From assembly GCA_964608615.1 (NCBI GenBank), contig CAZSQG010000004.1, forward strand, positions 1-64,000: a stretch of DNA of 64,000 nt. The letters are read 5' to 3'. Below the pieces are notes generated by a model. It made no database searches and was not told the origin of the DNA. It saw only the letters and a program-made list of their open reading frames with translations. This document shows, piece after piece, positions 36,456 through 45,982 of the stretch. The DNA is from CALEUX01 sp964608615. GTDB lineage: Bacteria; Bacteroidota; Bacteroidia; Bacteroidales; Marinilabiliaceae. Each line of letters begins with the position of its first letter. The stretch's first letter is position 1. Both the position numbers and the translations under genes were made by a program.

Positions 36456-37691
36456 CTAACTCTGAAGTATTAACGGTTTTGTAGTAATAAGCGAATTACG
36501 TTGAATAAATTTCCCGTTAAATCGGGTTGGTGTTGCTAATTGATCGTCTGAAATGATCTCTCCGTTTACCACTAGTGCACTTATGTCTTTTCTGAGCAGA
36601 CACGTGTTAGAGCCAATGGTTTTTGATTTATCGGGTTCAGATGGATTCCAAATAATGATGTCCGCGTCGGCTCCAGACTCAAGAGTTCCTTTTTGTGGAT
36701 ATACCCCGAGTATTCTTGCCGGACGTGTGGCATACATATCGCATACTTTGGTTAGTAAAGATGGTGTTATATCCGTCATGTTTTCAAAAATACCAAGAAG
36801 AAAACTTGGCGATTTTCCATTTTCTATGAATTCATTTATACTCGCATCGGGACTGGCCAGATTTGGTGGCGCAAGAATAATATTCGGATTTTCCCAGATA
36901 TTGCTTATTTGAGAAACTTTTATTCTACCCGGAATCAATTTGTTAGTGCAATTAAGATTAACCGAGGCATAAACAGGTAAGCCAGGATGCGAAGCGGAGT
37001 AGAGTGTTTCCAGTTCTTCTTCCATAGCTATATCCACGAATAGAAAAGGACACCCGGTGTTTTTTAGTATCGAAAGAAGTTGTTGCATTTTTGACAGATA
37101 AGCTTTGATAAACTGGCGTTTATTCACCAGAAGAGATTCTTTTATGCTACCTGTTTCACATAAAATAAGTAGTTGAAATTTCGCTGCTAATGATAATAGG
37201 TGATCAAGCTGTCCATCTTTTAGTTTCTCAATATGTTTCCATTTTACATAATACGATGTAATTCCTTCATGAATAAAGCCATAATTAAGGTCGCGACTGG
37301 AAACATTGGAGCAAGCAGATGCTCCAAGATGAAAACTGTAGTCAGTAACGATTGGTTTACAACTTTCTCTGGATTGTTCAATGGTTTCCTTAAAGTTGCT
37401 TTCCTTCTTAAGTCTAAGAGTATCCATTAAGAAAGTAGCCCCATGAGATAAAGCTATGTAAATGGATGAGCTGGTTTGTTCTTTCTCGTCGGTTTTAATG
37501 AATGGGCAATTGTAATGGAGTAATCCGGGTAAAAGATACTTTTTTGAAACATCAATGACTAAAGTGTTTGGAGATGAGATACGTATATTGCGCCCAACCT
37601 CCATTATCCGGTTGTTTCCAATCAGAATATCTCCGGTTATGAGCTTCTGCTGACTTGCAATTTGACCGTTTTTTAAAAGCAGATATTTCAT
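36456..37691 (-). CDS. Amidohydrolase-family protein lacking the HxH metal motif
   Basis: 411 residues with the layout of dihydroorotase/hydantoinase-type amidohydrolases: N-terminal beta-sandwich (LLLKNGQIASQQKLITGDIL), barrel, and C-terminal GTLESGADADIIIWNP. The metal motif LPGxxDxHxH reads LPGLLHYNCP (53-62), so both expected His residues are N61 and P63. The later barrel His regions (expected VHAEN and HxSC) read LILCETGSI and VYASVNLNC, and no GSDHxP is seen. The fold seems kept but the metal site lost, so a non-catalytic or scaffold role is inferred. Similar inactive dihydroorotase homologues are known. Confidence 0.75.
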   Translation of the reverse strand: MKYLLLKNGQIASQQKLITGDILIGNNRIMEVGRNIRISSPNTLVIDVSKKYLLPGLLHYNCPFIKTDEKEQTSSSIYIALSHGATFLMDTLRLKKESNFKETIEQSRESCKPIVTDYSFHLGASACSNVSSRDLNYGFIHEGITSYYVKWKHIEKLKDGQLDHLLSLAAKFQLLILCETGSIKESLLVNKRQFIKAYLSKMQQLLSILKNTGCPFLFVDIAMEEELETLYSASHPGLPVYASVNLNCTNKLIPGRIKVSQISNIWENPNIILAPPNLASPDASINEFIENGKSPSFLLGIFENMTDITPSLLTKVCDMYATRPARILGVYPQKGTLESGADADIIIWNPSEPDKSKTIGSNTCLLRKDISALVVNGEIISDDQLATPTRFNGKFIQRNSLITTKPLILQS

Positions 37692-37922
37692 GAATGGATA
37701 CTCGTGTAATCTCGCTGACAGATGTATGTAATAGTTGTTTTTTTATTTTAAATACCAATTATTTTAAAATTAACTTAAATTTTTATTAAAGGCAATAGTT
37801 GGTAACATTAATCTTCAAAGGAATAATAAAATTAGGTTTATGTAACTGGAAGTAATTCAGGCTTATATAGCAAGTGGTAGTTGTTATTATAAATATGGTT
37901 GTTTTTTATAGTCTTTTCATTC

Positions 37923-37955
37923 GTTGGGATTTTTCAATTAAGTGGATTAGCTTTG
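37923..37955 (+). promoter_or_regulatory. Putative promoter of the EamA transporter gene
   Basis: -7 box TAGCTTTG at 37948-37955 and GTTG at 37923-37926 (one base off TTTG) with a 21-base spacer; the start codon is 20 bases downstream. Confidence 0.5.
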
Positions 37956-37975
37956 CCGTTTAAAGGATAATTGAC

Positions 37976-38869
37976 ATGGCTTGGTTGTTTCTTACTTTAG
38001 GTTCAGCTTTTTTTCTGGGAGTTTACGAGGTGATTAAAAAACATGCTTTACGCGATAATGCTGTCTGGCTTGTTTTGTTATTTGGTACATTTAGCAGTGC
38101 ATTATTGTTTATTCCGATAATTTTTTTTTCAGGAATAGGTGTGATTGAGTCGCAAAGCAGCATCTATATTCCGATAATAGGAGTACGTGAACATCTTCTT
38201 ATTATTCTTAAAACTTGTATTGTATTAACATCGTGGATATTTTCATATTTTTCGTTGAAACATCTCCCAATTACAATAGCCTCTCCCATAAGGGCAACAT
38301 CACCTATTTGGACTGTATTGGGTGCCCTGATAATATTCGGTGAACAATTAAATCCTGTTCGATGGTTAGGGTTAATCGTAACACTTTTATTTTTCTTTCT
38401 TTTTTCTACTGCAGGCCGAAAAGAGGGCATCTCATTCAGGAAAAACAAATGGATCTTTTTTGCTGTATTGGGAACTGTTTTTGGTTCTATTAGTGCATTA
38501 TTTGATAAGTTTTTGATAAGGGAAATCGACCGCATGGCAGTCCAAAGTTTTTTTTCAGTTTATCAGGTTGTATTACTTGCTCCGGTAGTGTTTATTATTC
38601 GCAGAACTATGGTAAGTCCTCCTAAGTTTTTCTGGAAATGGAGCATTCCATTAATAGGACTATCGCTGGTGGTTGCCGATTTTCTTTATTTCTATGCTCT
38701 GGATTTTCCCGATTCATTAATTTCTATTGTGTCTGTACTTCGAAGAGGAAGTGTTATGGTTTCATTCTTCTTTGGGGCAATGTTATTTAAGGAAAAGAAT
38801 ATTGGACGTAAAGCTTTATTACTTGCCGGGATACTAATCGGTATTATTATTCTGATTATGGGAAAATAA
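37976..38869 (+). CDS. EamA/DMT-family transporter (first of two)
   Basis: 297 residues with about ten hydrophobic helices and two EamA repeats (1-140 and 155-295; TITIASPIRATSPIWTVLGAL-like segment near 100, LISIVSVLRRGSVMVSFFFG near 245). Drug/metabolite transporters export small molecules, but the substrate is unknown. Convergent with the second DMT gene, with one base between the stop codons. Confidence 0.82.
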   Translation: MAWLFLTLGSAFFLGVYEVIKKHALRDNAVWLVLLFGTFSSALLFIPIIFFSGIGVIESQSSIYIPIIGVREHLLIILKTCIVLTSWIFSYFSLKHLPITIASPIRATSPIWTVLGALIIFGEQLNPVRWLGLIVTLLFFFLFSTAGRKEGISFRKNKWIFFAVLGTVFGSISALFDKFLIREIDRMAVQSFFSVYQVVLLAPVVFIIRRTMVSPPKFFWKWSIPLIGLSLVVADFLYFYALDFPDSLISIVSVLRRGSVMVSFFFGAMLFKEKNIGRKALLLAGILIGIIILIMGK

Positions 38870-38870
38870 A

Positions 38871-39779
38871 TCAGAAAATAAAAAAGATAGAAACCCCTAA
38901 AACTGCAATAATAGCTCCAATAACTTCTTTTGATGTTATTTTTTCCTTAAGAATTAACCATGCTGGAAGAATGATTAAGACCGGCGTTAATGAGTTAAGA
39001 GTTGAAGCTATTCCGGTTGTTGTATACTGAATTGCAAGTAAGCTAAATGAAACGCCCAAAAATGGTCCAAAAAAGGCTCCTGTGCTGATTCTTAACATCG
39101 CCTGCCTGTTTTGAACAGCCAACCACATTTTTGACCAGTTTTTTGATAACGTAAATAAAAGGATGAAACCAACAATACCCGTAATTACCCTTATTTGAGT
39201 CGACATAAATGGATCAAGGTCCTGCATTCCAAATTTACTTAGAACTAAACCTAATCCTTGCCCGGCTGCTCCTCCCAGTGCAAGTAAAATCCCCTTAAGA
39301 GGATAATGAAACTTAATTTTTTGGCCTTTTAACGGCCTTGAAGTTATTACAAGCGCTATTCCAATAATAGTTATTGTCATTCCAATGATACTGGCTAAGG
39401 CCATTTTTTCACCAATAATAATCCATCCAAATAAGGCAGTCATGGGGGGCGATAATGACATAATTAACATGGAAATTCTGGCTCCTATAACCACAAAAGC
39501 CTGGAATAGAAGTAAATCACCAATAACAAAGCCAATCAAACCTGACATACTTAACCAAAACCATGCATGGCCTCCAACCCCTGAAGGGAAAAAATGGCCT
39601 TGTGTAATGAGGGTATATATACCAAGAAAAGCAAATGCAATGACTAAACGAATAAGATTTACCGAAAGCGAACCTACTTTTTTACCAGCCGATTCAAAAG
39701 CCATACTTGTTATAGTCCAGCAAAATGCTGTAAAAAGAGCTGCAAGTTCGCCCAGATGGTTTGATATAAAATTGTCCAT
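38871..39779 (-). CDS. EamA/DMT-family transporter (second of two)
   Basis: 302 residues, ten-helix EamA pair: first repeat with FAVIGARISMLIMSLSPPMT near 90 and second with TTTGIASTLNSLTPVLIILP near 255. Different enough from its neighbour not to be a recent duplication. Substrate unknown. Arranged tail to tail with the first DMT gene. Confidence 0.85.
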   Translation of the reverse strand: MDNFISNHLGELAALFTAFCWTITSMAFESAGKKVGSLSVNLIRLVIAFAFLGIYTLITQGHFFPSGVGGHAWFWLSMSGLIGFVIGDLLLFQAFVVIGARISMLIMSLSPPMTALFGWIIIGEKMALASIIGMTITIIGIALVITSRPLKGQKIKFHYPLKGILLALGGAAGQGLGLVLSKFGMQDLDPFMSTQIRVITGIVGFILLFTLSKNWSKMWLAVQNRQAMLRISTGAFFGPFLGVSFSLLAIQYTTTGIASTLNSLTPVLIILPAWLILKEKITSKEVIGAIIAVLGVSIFFIF

Positions 39780-40176
39780 AAATGGATTATAGATAAATGT
39801 CTTTCTTGAATTTTATTGATAAATAGTAAGTTAAATTGCTGTAGCCACTGAAAATATTTTCAGTGAATTACTAATCTATATTTCATTTGTTGTTTAATTA
39901 TCAATTGATTCTTTTGATTAATTGAACCTGGCTTAACTTGTTAGTTTAGTTATTATCATCTCGCATAAATTTATTTTGGTTAGCTGTCTTGTTTATATCA
40001 CAAAGAAAAGCATTTTGGAGTTTTGGTTTACAAGAATTACTAAAAAAGCTCCATTTATAATCAAATTGAATAATGGTGTTATTTACATACTCATTCACAA
40101 CCAAATGCATATGTATCTTGAATTTTAGTTCTTTTGCGGTATATTTGAAAATGTTTTTTGATGAAATTACCGCAAT
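39780..40176. other. Intergenic region upstream of the exopolysaccharide locus
   Basis: 397 AT-rich bases. The only signal seen is the promoter at 40117-40147; no gene or stable hairpin recognised. Confidence 0.5.
40117..40147 (+). promoter_or_regulatory. Putative promoter of the WcaF-like gene
   Basis: -7 box TATATTTG at 40140-40147 and CTTG at 40117-40120 with a 19-base spacer; the start codon is 29 bases downstream. Confidence 0.5.
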
Positions 40177-40737
40177 ATGGATAATAAAATTACCAATCTT
40201 TCAGCATTCAACAATAGTTGGTACAATCCCGGAAGGAATGTTATAATCCGATCACTATGGTTTGTAACCAACGTCTTTTTTTTTATAAATCCAATTAATG
40301 GATTATCAGGGATAAAAGTTTTTTTATTACGGCTTTTTGGTGCACGAGTTGGCCGTGGGGTTGTTATTAAGCCGGGAGTAAGTATTAAGTATCCATGGAA
40401 TTTATCTGTTGGAGATTATACCTGGATTGGAGAGAGGGTTTGGATTGATAGTTTGGCAGAAGTCAGAATTGGTTGCAATTGTTGCATATCGCAGGGAGCA
40501 ATACTGTTGAATGGTAATCACGACTTTTCTAAATCGACATTCGATTTAATAGTAAAAGCAATAATTCTCGAAGATGGTGTATGGATTGGGGCCGGGGCAA
40601 TGGTTACAGGTGGCGTTATTTGCGGCAGTCACTCGGTTTTGGGTGTAATGAGTGTAGCTTCTGTAAGTCTTGAACCATATGGAATTTACAGGGGAAATCC
40701 GGCAGGAAAAATTAAGACCCGCCGGATTTCAGAGTAA
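40177..40737 (+). CDS. WcaF-like hexapeptide-repeat O-acetyltransferase
   Basis: 186-residue left-handed beta-helix acyltransferase of the putative colanic-acid biosynthesis WcaF type. N-terminal helix with SLWFVTNVFFFINPINGLSG; hexapeptide repeats from GARVGRGVVIKPGVSI to EDGVWIGAGAMVTGGVI; NGNHD holds the probable catalytic His; C-terminal GIYRGNPAGKIKTRRI. It would add an acetyl group to a surface-polysaccharide sugar. It ends 6 bases from the outer-membrane barrel gene on the other strand. Confidence 0.85.
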   Translation: MDNKITNLSAFNNSWYNPGRNVIIRSLWFVTNVFFFINPINGLSGIKVFLLRLFGARVGRGVVIKPGVSIKYPWNLSVGDYTWIGERVWIDSLAEVRIGCNCCISQGAILLNGNHDFSKSTFDLIVKAIILEDGVWIGAGAMVTGGVICGSHSVLGVMSVASVSLEPYGIYRGNPAGKIKTRRISE

Positions 40738-40743
40738 ATATTA

Positions 40744-42405
40744 CTAAAAATCGTAGTAAAAGTTTTGTAGCGAAGTACGCAGAGTAAAATAGAAATTGGT
40801 ATTACTACCTGAATCAAGATCGTTTGAAAACTTTCGATGATGAACACCCATTGCCAGATTCATGTTGTTTTTAGGATTAATCAGAAACGATACTTCTCCA
40901 GAACCATTGAATATGTTTGTTTTTAAGCCCTGGCCAATTACGTGTCCGTATGCATCTAGGATATTTCCGTACGGATCCGGTTTTTTGCGATCTTCATTAT
41001 CTTTAAAAATATCACCTCCATAACTAACATCATAGTCAAAATCTTTACCATGTATTGCGTACATACCTTCCATTTTAATATGCCACCTTCCCTTGCGATA
41101 CCTTAAAATGGAAATACCTTCGCGAAAGTTAGCCCCAAGCGGATGAGCCAATTCCTGGTTAAAATGGCCATAATTGTTGATTGAATAATAGTGAGAGTAT
41201 GTATAGGGACGTACCTGATTGTATTCAGCCTGAACATCAAGATTCTCAACTCCAAGGAAATTGTATGCTTTTAAACCAAATTGAAAACCCTGTTTATTAG
41301 CCCACCATTTATCACCCGACATAACTTCATCAAGTTTAAACTCGCCCATAACATATTGGGCATAAAATGCAGCATCGGGCCAAAGAATTACCTTTAGGTT
41401 GGCTCCTATTGTCATATTATCAGGTGAACCTAATCCGTATTCAATTGGACGGTAAAACACATTTGGAATTAAGTAATTCATATCAATTCCTCTATGTCCG
41501 CTTTCATCTTCTGCTGCCCAAATAACGCTCTCAAAAGCACCCAACGATATGCGCTTTCCAATATTCCATGTTAAATAGTGGAAAGCACCATACTTGGTAG
41601 GAAAACGCGTTAAAAGTTCCATGCCATCGGTGTGCAGAAGGGAATCGAGGTGTTGAAACTGGCTCACCATCACCGAATATTTAATTTTCAAAAAAGTGGC
41701 TGTTAATTTAAAATATGGATAACTATAAGTGTTGTCCGATAATAACAGACTTCGGTAGCCGTCGCCAATAAAATTTTTGCCAAAACCAAGCTGGAAATTA
41801 AAATAATCACCTGCATTATAAGAAATGTGGCCAGTAGATTGCGAAAAATCATAGCCATTATCACCAAAGTTTTTTACTCTTCCCTGGCCCGGAACAACTT
41901 TGCGTTTGGCAATATATTCATCGATATAACCTGAATAAGCACCTTGGTTTTCATAAAAATCAGCATAGAAAGAAAAGTTTTTTCCAATTTGGCCCTCCAG
42001 CATTATTCCACGGGAATTTACCCAAGTTTTTTTTCCTTCGGAGGTTTCTTTTCCCATCTCAAAATTGAAAAGAGGGTTTACACAGACTGTAATAGGACCT
42101 TTACTATCACTCCATTTTATTAAGTCATCGTGAATAAATCTTTGAAAAATATTTAATTTTCCATTTGGTTTGTTAAGTCCGCGTTGAATCAGGGAGTCGC
42201 TTGAAATATAGCGGTTTACTTCGTCCATTCGCAGTGGCCTGACTGAGGTGTGCAGATTATTTCCGGGTTTATATAGTTCTCTTAAAAACGGATCGTAACC
42301 GTTATTATTGTAATGACTATATGATTGACCACGTGAAATTATGGGTGCAATAACCAATATAATACCAGTAATAAAAATGGTTAGTTTGGTGAAATTTATT
42401 CGCAT
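40744..42405 (-). CDS. Outer-membrane beta-barrel protein (Wzi/RemB-like)
   Basis: 553 residues with a signal peptide (1-26, ending SRGQ). The rest has barrel-like alternation and ends in an aromatic residue (SLQNFYYDF). A distinctive stretch reads YNAGDYFNFQLGFGKNFIGDGYRSLLLSD. Similar Bacteroidota proteins are annotated as Wzi-type capsule assembly or RemB gliding-associated proteins; the specific function here is unproven. Downstream of, and co-directional with, wzc and wza, which supports a role at the outer-membrane end of polysaccharide export. Confidence 0.65.
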   Translation of the reverse strand: MRINFTKLTIFITGIILVIAPIISRGQSYSHYNNNGYDPFLRELYKPGNNLHTSVRPLRMDEVNRYISSDSLIQRGLNKPNGKLNIFQRFIHDDLIKWSDSKGPITVCVNPLFNFEMGKETSEGKKTWVNSRGIMLEGQIGKNFSFYADFYENQGAYSGYIDEYIAKRKVVPGQGRVKNFGDNGYDFSQSTGHISYNAGDYFNFQLGFGKNFIGDGYRSLLLSDNTYSYPYFKLTATFLKIKYSVMVSQFQHLDSLLHTDGMELLTRFPTKYGAFHYLTWNIGKRISLGAFESVIWAAEDESGHRGIDMNYLIPNVFYRPIEYGLGSPDNMTIGANLKVILWPDAAFYAQYVMGEFKLDEVMSGDKWWANKQGFQFGLKAYNFLGVENLDVQAEYNQVRPYTYSHYYSINNYGHFNQELAHPLGANFREGISILRYRKGRWHIKMEGMYAIHGKDFDYDVSYGGDIFKDNEDRKKPDPYGNILDAYGHVIGQGLKTNIFNGSGEVSFLINPKNNMNLAMGVHHRKFSNDLDSGSNTNFYFTLRTSLQNFYYDF

Positions 42406-42524
42406 AATATTTAGTGTTATCAGGTTAAGTTATCTTATATAATAAATGTGCAGGATTTAATCGAAACTGACAAAAAAGCGAGGTGTTTTAAGCATTGTTT
42501 TGTTTTCAGTTTCTATCAAATTTC

Positions 42525-44930
42525 TCATTCCTCATAATATCCATGGCCATATCCGGTTCCATATCCATAACCATAACCATATCCGTAACCATATCCCATC
42601 AAGCCTTTTTTTACATTTATATCATTTACTAATATCCCAATGTTTTTTATGCCTTCTTCGTTCATTTGGCTGATGGTATGAATAAATATTTCTTTTACGG
42701 TGTAATTTTGGCGAGTTAAAAAAACAAGAGAATTAGCATGCCGGGCGAGCAAATATCCATCGGTAACAATTCCCATGGGTGGCGTATCCAGAAGGATGAT
42801 ATCAAACTCTTTTTTTAATCTTTCAAATAAGGTCATAGCTTTGGGTGATCCAATTAACTCAGATGGATTTGGAGGTATGGGGCCTGAAGCTATAATAAAC
42901 ATATTATCCTGCGGTCCAGGTTGAACAATTTCTTCAAATGTAGCTTTTCCAATAAGATATTGAGAAAGGCCTTTGTGGTTGTTAACATTGAGGACTTTAT
43001 TAAGCCCCGGTTTTCTCATATCAAAACCTACCAGAACAGTTTTTTTTCCTGTTATTGCAAAAACAGAAGCCAAATTTAATGCGCAAAAAGTTTTTCCTTC
43101 TCCAGCCATTGATGATGATATGGCAATAACAGGAGTTTGAGTTTCACCATTCATGTATTCAAGTCTGGTACGCACCCTTCGAAATGTTTCAGCTATAACA
43201 GATTTTGGATAAAGGGTTATAACATTGTTACCTTCTCTGGCATTATGTATTACGTGTCCAATAATTGGAAGTTTTGTTAATCGTTCTACGTCTTCAGAGC
43301 TATTAATTTTATTATTAAGTAATTGACGTATCACAATAAAGGCAATTGGTAATATAAAGCCAATTAAAACGGCTTGCTTTTTATCACTTTCGGTGGTAGG
43401 GTATACTTGACCGGTATATCTGGCCGATTCAAGAATTGTGTGGTCAGAAGTATTTGATGCTTTTTGGATTTGGGCTTCACTTCTCTTTCGGAGGAGAAAA
43501 GTGTAAACTTCGTTGTTCAAATCAAATTGTCTTTCAATACCAAGTAGTTTTCTTTCAGTTTCAGGAAGTTGGTAGAGTTGAGAAGCTGTTTCGGCATTGA
43601 GTTCTCTAAGACGAACAATTTCTGTATCAATAATTTGGATTTGGTTGATAATTCCATTAATCAATGTTTGCCTGATTACTTCCATTTTGCTATCCAACTC
43701 AATAAAATACGGATTCTGGTTTTGCGATAGTATTTGGCGTTCATTATTCAACTCGATGATTTTATTAATTTGTTCCGAAACTATTGCATTTGTTATTGGG
43801 AAAGCGGCTGGGGCAATGCTTTTTTGGAGCAATGAATCGGTTGAAAAATATTCCTTAAGATAAACATAGTAGTTTCTAGATAACCTTAGGTCCGAAATTT
43901 GGGAGGTTATATTTTCTATTCGTGTAAACAGAAGAGAGGCTTGCGTTGATACACTTTGAATTTGATGAGATGTTCTAAAATGGCTGAGCTCACTGCCTTT
44001 TTGTACCAATGAATCAGAAATAATCAGCAATTGTTCTTCAATAAAGCCAATTGTATTGGTTGCAATTTGGTTTTTCTTTTCCAGATTGGCACGTATGAAA
44101 ACTTTAGACAGGGTATTTAAAAAAAGATTGTTTTTTTGGGAGTTTTTTCCTGTAATGGAAAGACGGACAATACTTGTATTTTCGCCTGTTTTACTGGCTT
44201 GAAAAACGCTCTGATATTGTGAAGTTAAGGACTCAGGATTCTTAAATTCAAAATAATGTCCTTTTTCCTCGGCAGTTGCAAGACCGTGATTCTCTATTTT
44301 TATTTTCAACCAGGGAGTCTGAATCCATTTATTAAAATAGTAAGTTTCTTCAAGTTGGATTTTTCCATAACCGCGTCCGGGTGTACTGTTGGCATATATG
44401 AATGTTGTGCCTTGTTCTTTGCTGATAGTGAGTTTAAATCGGTCTTTATCAACAAGAGTTATATATAATGGGGTGTTTAAAAGCTGAGGGTATAGTGAAT
44501 CAAACTGAACATTAAATGGAATGTTTCCATATAATTCAGTGCTTTTCATTCGGCCTGTTTTATAGTATGAAACATGAAAATTCAATTCGCGAATGGTTTG
44601 CCTTATGATTTCCCACGATCGTAAGATAGCAATTTGGTTGTCCAGGGTGCGCATACCCGAACTTAATCCAAAACCTTCCATCATATTGTTTTGCGAATTT
44701 TCAGAGCCCCGTTCTTCCATAAGCAAGGTCATTGATGCTCTGTAAATAGGCTGGGTATATCGGTGCATCACATAAACAATTAATAATGCCAGGGGAACAG
44801 TTATAGCAAACAACCACCAAAACTTTATTGTATCGAATAAAAGTTTTTTGTAATCGAGCATAAATGAAGATGTTGATTCATGCTTAAGAAAACTATTTCT
44901 GGGAGCCCCTGAATTTCCTGCCTCATTCAT
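42525..44930 (-). CDS. wzc: Wzc-type polysaccharide tyrosine autokinase (copy 1)
   Basis: 801 residues: Wzz chain-length domain with two membrane helices (about 38-58 and 520-538), a periplasmic coiled-coil region, and a cytoplasmic BY-kinase domain with Walker A SMAGEGKTFCALNLA, Walker A' VLVGFDMRKPG and Walker B IILLDTPPMG. The Tyr-rich tail is a GY-repeat (GYGYGYGYGYGYGTGYGHGY) of autophosphorylation sites. BY-kinases cycle phosphorylation to regulate polymer length and export with Wza. Ten bases after wza in the same operon. Confidence 0.92.
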   Translation of the reverse strand: MNEAGNSGAPRNSFLKHESTSSFMLDYKKLLFDTIKFWWLFAITVPLALLIVYVMHRYTQPIYRASMTLLMEERGSENSQNNMMEGFGLSSGMRTLDNQIAILRSWEIIRQTIRELNFHVSYYKTGRMKSTELYGNIPFNVQFDSLYPQLLNTPLYITLVDKDRFKLTISKEQGTTFIYANSTPGRGYGKIQLEETYYFNKWIQTPWLKIKIENHGLATAEEKGHYFEFKNPESLTSQYQSVFQASKTGENTSIVRLSITGKNSQKNNLFLNTLSKVFIRANLEKKNQIATNTIGFIEEQLLIISDSLVQKGSELSHFRTSHQIQSVSTQASLLFTRIENITSQISDLRLSRNYYVYLKEYFSTDSLLQKSIAPAAFPITNAIVSEQINKIIELNNERQILSQNQNPYFIELDSKMEVIRQTLINGIINQIQIIDTEIVRLRELNAETASQLYQLPETERKLLGIERQFDLNNEVYTFLLRKRSEAQIQKASNTSDHTILESARYTGQVYPTTESDKKQAVLIGFILPIAFIVIRQLLNNKINSSEDVERLTKLPIIGHVIHNAREGNNVITLYPKSVIAETFRRVRTRLEYMNGETQTPVIAISSSMAGEGKTFCALNLASVFAITGKKTVLVGFDMRKPGLNKVLNVNNHKGLSQYLIGKATFEEIVQPGPQDNMFIIASGPIPPNPSELIGSPKAMTLFERLKKEFDIILLDTPPMGIVTDGYLLARHANSLVFLTRQNYTVKEIFIHTISQMNEEGIKNIGILVNDINVKKGLMGYGYGYGYGYGYGTGYGHGYYEE
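42536..42600 (-). repeat. Hexanucleotide repeat encoding the Wzc GY tail
   Basis: About ten near-identical 6-base units (GGNTAT-type on the minus strand) encode alternating Gly-Tyr, interrupted by GT and GH. Such arrays can vary in number by slippage. Confidence 0.6.
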
Positions 44931-44940
44931 AAAAATCAGA

Positions 44941-45732
44941 TTAATTTGTCAACGACTGCACTGTTAAATAAATGGCAAGTAGCGAACCGGCAATACCTAA
45001 AGAAAAAGATTCTCCAATACCCCAGGCTCTGGCTTTCATTGGTCTCACATAAATTACATCGTTGTTGTATATGTAATAATGATCTGAATCAACCAGGTTT
45101 TTATCAGTTAAATCTACATAATAGAAAATTGAACCTTCAGGAGTGGGACGCACTATTTTTAGTTTTTTCTTCTTTCCATATGATTTTATGTCTCCAGCCA
45201 ATGCTACTGCTTCATAAATGGTTATTTGCTCTTTACCCATATCTATTCGTCCAACTCTTCCAAATTCACCTAAAGCAATAAACGAAGTGCCCGAAATTTT
45301 AACGGTTATCTGTGCATCACTTAAGAAAGGTACCAATGCCTCAATTATTCGTTGTTTGGCAGATGACCTATTACAACCTGAAAGGTTTATTTTTCCCACA
45401 AATGGGAAGTCTATGTCCATATTGTCATCAATGGGGTAGGTATATAACGATGTGTTTTGCTGTCCTCCGCCGGAGGAAGAAAGGCTTGGATTGAAATATT
45501 CCGAAAGTTTTGGATTTGAAGTTGTAACATTAATATAAAGCTGATCGTTAGGCTTAAGTATATATTTCTCTGTGATGGTTTCAGGTTGTCCATAAGGATT
45601 TTCGTAATTCTTATTGCTAGTATGATCCTGAAAATAAACTGTTTCCTTTTGAGGAATACAACTATTTAACAATATTGTAATAATAATTATAGTTGTATAA
45701 TTATTGGATTTTAGAAAAGAGAAAAGTCGCAT
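44941..45732 (-). CDS. wza: Wza-like polysaccharide export lipoprotein
   Basis: 263 residues. Lipoprotein signal with lipobox near LLNSC (Cys about 25), a Poly_export/SLBB domain (YILKPNDQLYINVTTSNPKL, then DFPFVGKINLSGCNR), a second SLBB region (QITIYEAVALAGDI) and a C-terminal helix (SLGIAGSLLAIYLTVQS) for outer-membrane insertion. It forms the export channel that works with Wzc. A -7 box lies 86 bases upstream at 45818. Confidence 0.9.
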   Translation of the reverse strand: MRLFSFLKSNNYTTIIIITILLNSCIPQKETVYFQDHTSNKNYENPYGQPETITEKYILKPNDQLYINVTTSNPKLSEYFNPSLSSSGGGQQNTSLYTYPIDDNMDIDFPFVGKINLSGCNRSSAKQRIIEALVPFLSDAQITVKISGTSFIALGEFGRVGRIDMGKEQITIYEAVALAGDIKSYGKKKKLKIVRPTPEGSIFYYVDLTDKNLVDSDHYYIYNNDVIYVRPMKARAWGIGESFSLGIAGSLLAIYLTVQSLTN

Positions 45733-45817
45733 AAATCAGTTTATTTGGCAATGATGAAACTTAATCAGATCATTTATGTATACCTGAATAAATTTGGTGT
45801 ATTTAATAAAATCACTA

Positions 45818-45825
45818 CAAATTTA
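45818..45825 (-). promoter_or_regulatory. Putative -7 promoter box for the wza-wzc operon
   Basis: CAAATTTA on the plus strand (TAAATTTG on the minus strand) matches TAnnTTTG. No -33 element identified. Confidence 0.4.
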
Positions 45826-45955
45826 TGTTTTTCTTACGAAAAAAAAGATTTTATGTTGTTGTTTGCTTTTGAAATGCAATAATTGTATGTAAATTTAGTT
45901 AAGCCAGAAGGATTTGTTAACTGTTTTATTCTTTTCTTCTATGGTTTTCTTTTTA

Positions 45956-45963
45956 TACTTTTG
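45956..45963 (+). promoter_or_regulatory. Putative -7 promoter box for the WecA-like gene
   Basis: TACTTTTG, exact match, 20 bases before the ATG at 45983. It lies inside the longest possible ORF extension and so favours that start. Confidence 0.45.
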
Positions 45964-45982
45964 TACCCATAATTATTTGTTT

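Noticed and set aside
39385..39792. Plus-strand ORF opposite the second EamA gene
   Set aside because: It is the antisense of a clear membrane protein and has no domain.
45914..45982. Upstream TTG start for the WecA-like protein
   Set aside because: It would place the coding start before a -7 box at 45956; the ATG at 45983 fits the family start.
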